From an uncultured Oscillospiraceae bacterium (GTDB lineage Bacteria; Bacillota; Clostridia; Oscillospirales; Acutalibacteraceae): DNA of 64,000 bases. Both the position numbers and the translations under genes were made by a program. The notes beneath the pieces were generated by a model. That model saw only the letters and a list, made by a program, of their open reading frames with translations, ran no database searches and was not told where the DNA came from. This document shows, piece after piece, positions 60,424-64,000 of the stretch; the first letter of the stretch is position 1, and every line of letters starts with the position of its first letter. The DNA lies in assembly GCA_900547445.1 (NCBI GenBank), contig URGJ01000002.1, positions 1 to 64,000 on the forward strand. Reading direction: 5' to 3'.

Positions 60424-63057
60424 ATGAGTCACAAGTACGTCTACCTTTTCAGCGAAGGCAACGCAAATATGCGTGAGCTTTTAGGCGGTAAGGGCGCAAA
60501 CCTTGCAGAAATGACCAACATCGGTCTTCCTGTTCCGCAGGGCTTCACCGTTACTACCGAGGCATGCACGCAGTATTACGAGGACGGCAGAAAAATCAAC
60601 GATGAAATCCAGGCACAGATTATGGAGTACATCGACAAAATGGAAGGCATCACCGGTATGAAGTTCGGTGATAAGGAGAACCCGCTTCTCGTTTCCGTTC
60701 GTTCGGGCGCCCGCGCTTCAATGCCCGGTATGATGGACACCATTCTTAACCTCGGTCTTAACGAAGAGGTTGTTGAGGTTATGTCTGCTAAATCCGGCAA
60801 CCCCCGTTGGGCTTGGGACTGCTACAGAAGATTTATTCAGATGTATTCCGACGTTGTTATGGAGGTCGGCAAGAAGTACTTTGAGCAGCTCATCGATGAG
60901 ATGAAGGCTGAAAAAGGCGTTACTCAGGATATCGAGCTTACCGCCGAAGACCTTAAGGTACTTGCAGGTCAGTTCAAGGCTGAGTACAAGAACAAAATCG
61001 GTAAGGACTTCCCCTCTGATCCTAAGGAGCAGTTAATGGGCGCTGTTGAAGCCGTTTTCCGTTCTTGGGACAACCCCCGTGCTAACGTTTACCGCCGTGA
61101 CAACGATATTCCTTATTCTTGGGGTACCGCTGTTAACGTACAGATGATGGCGTTCGGTAATATGGGCGACGATTGCGGTACAGGCGTTGCCTTCACCCGC
61201 GACCCCGCTACAGGCGAGCGCGGACTTATGGGCGAGTTCCTTACAAACGCACAGGGCGAGGATGTCGTTGCAGGCGTTCGTACTCCTATGCCGATTGCCG
61301 AAATGGCTGATAAATTCCCCGAGGCTTTTGCTCAGTTTAAAGAGGTTTGCGCTATCCTTGAGGATCACTACCGTGATATGCAGGATATGGAGTTCACCGT
61401 TCAGGCGGGCAAGCTCTATATGCTCCAGACCCGTAACGGTAAGCGTACCGCTAAGGCGGCTCTTAAGATTGCCTGCGACCTCGTTGACGAGGGTATGATC
61501 GATAAGAAGCAGGCTGTTGCTATGATCGATCCCCGCAACCTTGATACACTTCTCCATCCGCAGTTCGACGCTAAGGCTCTTAAAGCCGCTACACCCGCGG
61601 GCAAGGGCTTGGGTGCTTCACCCGGTGCCGCTTGCGGTAAGGTTGTATTCACCGCCGAAGACGCTGAAGAGTGGAACGCTCGCGGCGAAAAGGTTGTTCT
61701 TGTTCGTCTTGAAACTTCTCCTGAAGATATTACAGGTATGAAGGCTTCTCAGGGTATACTCACCGTTCGCGGCGGTATGACCTCTCACGCTGCCGTTGTT
61801 GCTCGTGGTATGGGTACTTGCTGTGTATCCGGCTGCGGCGACATTATTATGGATGAAGATAATAAGAAGTTCACCCTTGCAGGCAAGACCTATCACGAGG
61901 GCGACTATATCTCCATTGACGGTTCAACCGGTAACATTTATGACGGTATTATCCCGACCGTTGACGCTGAAATCGCAGGCGAGTTCGGCAGAATTATGGC
62001 TTGGGCTGACGAGTTCAGAACCCTTAAGGTTCGCACCAATGCCGACACTCCCGCCGACGCTAAGAAGGCTCGCGAGTTAGGCGCTGAGGGTATCGGTCTT
62101 TGCCGTACCGAGCATATGTTCTTCGAGGCTGACAGAATCGCCGCTTTCCGTGAGATGATCTGCTCCGATACAGTCGAAGAGAGAGAAGCTGCTCTTGCTA
62201 AGATTCTTCCCTATCAGCAGGGCGACTTTGAAAAGCTTTACGAGGCACTTGAGGGTAACCCCGTTACCATTCGTTTCCTCGATCCTCCGCTTCACGAGTT
62301 CGTTCCTACTGAGGAAGCCGACATTGAGGCTCTTGCTAAGGCTCAGGGTAAGTCGGTTGAGGCTATTAAGAATATTATTACCGGTCTCCACGAGTTCAAC
62401 CCGATGATGGGTCACCGCGGCTGCCGTCTTGCGGTTACCTATCCTGAAATCGCTAAGATGCAGACACAGGCTGTTATCCGCGCGGCTATCAATGTTAAGA
62501 AGAATCATCCCGATTGGAACATCGTTCCCGAGATTATGATTCCGCTTACAGGCGAAGTTAAGGAAATGAAGTTCGTTAAGGATATCGTTGTTGCTACCGC
62601 TGACGCTGAAATTTCAGCTGCAGGCGCAGAACTTAAGTACGAGGTTGGCACAATGATGGAAATCCCGAGAGCCTGCTTAACCGCTGACGAGATTGCTAAG
62701 GAAGCTGAGTTCTTCTGCTTCGGTACTAACGACCTTACCCAGATGACCTTCGGCTTCAGCCGTGACGACGCAGGTAAGTTCCTCGGTGCTTACTATGATA
62801 ACAAGATCTATGAGAACGATCCGTTTGCTAAGCTCGACCAGAACGGCGTAGGCAAGCTTATGGAAATGGCTGTAACACTCGGTAAGAAGGTACGTCCAGA
62901 AATGCATTGCGGCATTTGCGGCGAGCACGGCGGCGACCCCGTTTCTGTTGAGTTCTGCCACAAGATCGGTCTTGACTATGTATCCTGCTCGCCCTTCCGC
63001 GTTCCGATTGCACGCCTTGCCGCAGCACAGGCTGCAATTAAAGATTCGCAGAATTAA
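60424..63057 (+). CDS. ppdK: Pyruvate, phosphate dikinase
   Basis: The 877-residue enzyme interconverts pyruvate, ATP and phosphate with phosphoenolpyruvate, AMP and pyrophosphate; in anaerobes it often replaces pyruvate kinase. It has the nucleotide-binding start (LLGGKGANLAEMTNIGLPVPQGF), the phospho-His segment GGMTSHAAVVARGMGTCCVSGC and the PEP barrel with LCRTEHMFFE, FLDPPLHEF and the catalytic Cys in HCGICGEHGG. AGGAGG precedes the ATG. Codons are strongly biased (many CTT, GCT, GTT, AAG), as in highly expressed genes. Single-gene unit with its own terminator. Confidence 0.97.
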   Translation: MSHKYVYLFSEGNANMRELLGGKGANLAEMTNIGLPVPQGFTVTTEACTQYYEDGRKINDEIQAQIMEYIDKMEGITGMKFGDKENPLLVSVRSGARASMPGMMDTILNLGLNEEVVEVMSAKSGNPRWAWDCYRRFIQMYSDVVMEVGKKYFEQLIDEMKAEKGVTQDIELTAEDLKVLAGQFKAEYKNKIGKDFPSDPKEQLMGAVEAVFRSWDNPRANVYRRDNDIPYSWGTAVNVQMMAFGNMGDDCGTGVAFTRDPATGERGLMGEFLTNAQGEDVVAGVRTPMPIAEMADKFPEAFAQFKEVCAILEDHYRDMQDMEFTVQAGKLYMLQTRNGKRTAKAALKIACDLVDEGMIDKKQAVAMIDPRNLDTLLHPQFDAKALKAATPAGKGLGASPGAACGKVVFTAEDAEEWNARGEKVVLVRLETSPEDITGMKASQGILTVRGGMTSHAAVVARGMGTCCVSGCGDIIMDEDNKKFTLAGKTYHEGDYISIDGSTGNIYDGIIPTVDAEIAGEFGRIMAWADEFRTLKVRTNADTPADAKKARELGAEGIGLCRTEHMFFEADRIAAFREMICSDTVEEREAALAKILPYQQGDFEKLYEALEGNPVTIRFLDPPLHEFVPTEEADIEALAKAQGKSVEAIKNIITGLHEFNPMMGHRGCRLAVTYPEIAKMQTQAVIRAAINVKKNHPDWNIVPEIMIPLTGEVKEMKFVKDIVVATADAEISAAGAELKYEVGTMMEIPRACLTADEIAKEAEFFCFGTNDLTQMTFGFSRDDAGKFLGAYYDNKIYENDPFAKLDQNGVGKLMEMAVTLGKKVRPEMHCGICGEHGGDPVSVEFCHKIGLDYVSCSPFRVPIARLAAAQAAIKDSQN

Positions 63058-63159
63058 CCCAAAATTGTCTCCTGTTAAACCCTTTTATCCCGATTTCACT
63101 CAAAAAGGCAAACATTTTAACGTGAAAGAAATTTAAGGAAAACGGAAATTAAAATAAAA

Positions 63160-63198
63160 ATGACCTTGTGTACCTTTTAGGTACGCAGGGTCCTTTTT
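63160..63198 (+). terminator. Rho-independent terminator after ppdK
   Basis: GACCTTGTGTACC (63162-63174) pairs with 63180-63192 (13 bp, two G-U pairs) around TTTTA, followed by CTTTTTAT. Bases 63058-63159 before it hold no evident feature. Confidence 0.85.
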
Positions 63199-63296
63199 AT
63201 TACCATTATATATAATAATAATAAAGAGAGGTGTTCGAAGGATAATGATTTTTGTGCGGGTTAAAAACAGATTCATTCAGAAAAAACTATTTAATA

Positions 63297-63332
63297 AACT
63301 TCACTATTATTAAAAAAAACTTCACTATTATT
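63297..63332 (+). promoter_or_regulatory. Tandem direct repeats upstream of the aldolase promoter
   Basis: AACTTCACTATTATT occurs at 63297-63311 and 63318-63332, period 21, separated by A residues. The pair lies about 20 bases upstream of a weak -35. Two-turn spacing of direct repeats is what a LytTR-type or similar activator would need. The rest of the gap 63201-63416 holds a TATAAT at 63211 and a 22-codon ORF (63245-63313) of doubtful worth. Confidence 0.45.
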
Positions 63333-63351
63333 TAAAAATTAACTAAAAATA

Positions 63352-63379
63352 TTTACTTTTTACATTTTTTTAATATAAT
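63352..63379 (+). promoter_or_regulatory. Promoter candidate for the KDPG/KHG aldolase gene
   Basis: TATAAT at 63374-63379 has only a weak -35 (TTTACT, 63352-63357, 16-bp spacing). The weak -35 below a pair of direct repeats suggests activator dependence. Leader about 32 bases. Confidence 0.45.
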
Positions 63380-63416
63380 AAGATTGAAATGAAACCAATG
63401 TAAGGAGTATGTTGAG

Positions 63417-64000
63417 ATGACAGACAGAATTATGAGTCACGAGGAAACAGGAATATTGCCGGTTATCAATATACCGGAGGCGGGACTTGCAGAGTCGGTG
63501 GCAAAGGCGCTTCGGGACGGAGGTCTGAATTCAATCGAGGTGACCCTGCGCTCGCCCGATTCGCTTGAGTCAATAAGGCGGATAAGGAAAAAATATCCGG
63601 ATATGACTGTTGGCGCCGGAACTGTTTTAAGCAAGCGGACCGTTGACGAAGCGCTAAAAGCGGGAGCGGATTTTATTGTTTGCCCCGGATACGATGAAGA
63701 TATAGTTGATTATTGTATTTCTAAGAAGGTAAAGGTAATACCCGGCTGCACCAACGCAAGCGAGATTCAGAAAGCGGTAAAAAAAGGTCTTACGGTTCTA
63801 AAATTTTTTCCTGCTGAGCTGAGCGGAGGATTGGATGCGATAAAGCTGTTGTCCGGACCGTTTCCTAATGTTAAATTTATACCTACCGGCGGGATAAATT
63901 ACAATAACCTGGGAAGCTATCTTGAAAATGAGAAAATACTTGCCTGCGGCGGTAGCTATATGGCAACAGCGAACCAGATAAAGAACAATGATTTTGAAGG
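63417..64000 (+). CDS. KDPG/KHG aldolase (cut by window end)
   Basis: The 194 visible codons encode nearly all of a class I aldolase of the 2-keto-3-deoxy-6-phosphogluconate / 4-hydroxy-2-oxoglutarate family, which splits KDPG to pyruvate and glyceraldehyde 3-phosphate in hexuronate or gluconate breakdown. Glu41 in SIEVTLRSPD is the general base; Lys129 in TVLKFFPAE forms the Schiff base; VGAGTVL, FIVCPGYDEDIV, PGCTNASEI and IPTGGIN line the barrel. AAGGAG lies nine bases before the ATG. It probably heads a sugar-acid operon that continues outside the window. Confidence 0.92.
   Translation, partial: MTDRIMSHEETGILPVINIPEAGLAESVAKALRDGGLNSIEVTLRSPDSLESIRRIRKKYPDMTVGAGTVLSKRTVDEALKAGADFIVCPGYDEDIVDYCISKKVKVIPGCTNASEIQKAVKKGLTVLKFFPAELSGGLDAIKLLSGPFPNVKFIPTGGINYNNLGSYLENEKILACGGSYMATANQIKNNDFE

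Noticed and set aside
63245..63313. 22-codon ORF after the ppdK terminator
   Set aside because: Very short, basic/aromatic, overlaps the first direct repeat; ribosome site only fair. Not enough support for a gene.

Overview
The window looks like the chromosome of a low-to-mid GC, Gram-positive anaerobe of the class Clostridia, most likely an Oscillospiraceae/Ruminococcaceae gut or rumen bacterium. The evidence is the IspH-S1 fusion, an ECF transporter (EcfA1-EcfA2-EcfT), an LtaS-type sulfatase, pyruvate phosphate dikinase, a ClpE-like Clp ATPase with an N-terminal zinc finger, a minimal SufC-SufB pair, and a cohesin/dockerin gene pair. Good Shine-Dalgarno sites, many TTG starts and sigma-A promoters with 16-17 bp spacing fit the same picture. 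A species name cannot be assigned from this alone; [Eubacterium] siraeum-like organisms are a reasonable guess. No rRNA, tRNA or CRISPR array was seen.

Bases 1-4240 are a fragment of an integrative/conjugative element: the end of a tyrosine recombinase, a roughly 850-base non-coding stretch with repeats, two strong hairpins and a likely structured RNA, then parA-parB-spoVG, two tandem Maff2-type membrane proteins and a prepilin-peptidase-like gene that breaks off at about 4240. From there the DNA is ordinary chromosome.

4247-7518 (minus) is a VTC domain / DUF4956 / carbohydrate-binding lipoprotein cluster. 7722-11011 (plus) encodes a secreted cell-wall glucosaminidase ending in a dockerin, followed by a membrane-anchored cohesin protein. 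11141-17328 (minus) holds an Asn/Gln-rich microprotein and the operon rlmB - degenerate P-type ATPase - metG - tatD. 17477-24349 has enolase, an LtaS-Nudix-DUF523-LOG operon, and convergent phosphoglucomutase. 24504-30783 has cardiolipin synthase, a 47-residue membrane protein, glycogen phosphorylase and a GH13 amylase; with phosphoglucomutase these make up glycogen/maltodextrin breakdown.

30816-37209 holds a ZIP transporter, an HI0933-type flavoprotein, cmk, ispH-S1, an FtsW/RodA protein and a truncated cytidylate-kinase-like fragment. 37202-43711 has a BY-kinase, birA, deoD, a small conserved protein, the SufBC pair and a LytTR regulator divergent from a sigma-70-like factor. 43749-47642 (minus) is potABCD, preceded by an unusual leader carrying short ORFs and complementary arms that could hide the potA ribosome site. 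48139-60190 is a long plus-strand housekeeping run: ruvCAB, glmM, a methyltransferase, ecfA1-ecfA2-ecfT, truA, DUF5711, cvpA and clpE. The window closes with ppdK and the start of a KDPG/KHG aldolase gene.

The observations most worth following are the P-type ATPase relative without its phosphorylation motif, the adjacent dockerin/cohesin pair built around a peptidoglycan hydrolase, the potA leader, the structured RNA candidate in the mobile element, and the repeat-rich LytTR/sigma intergenic region.
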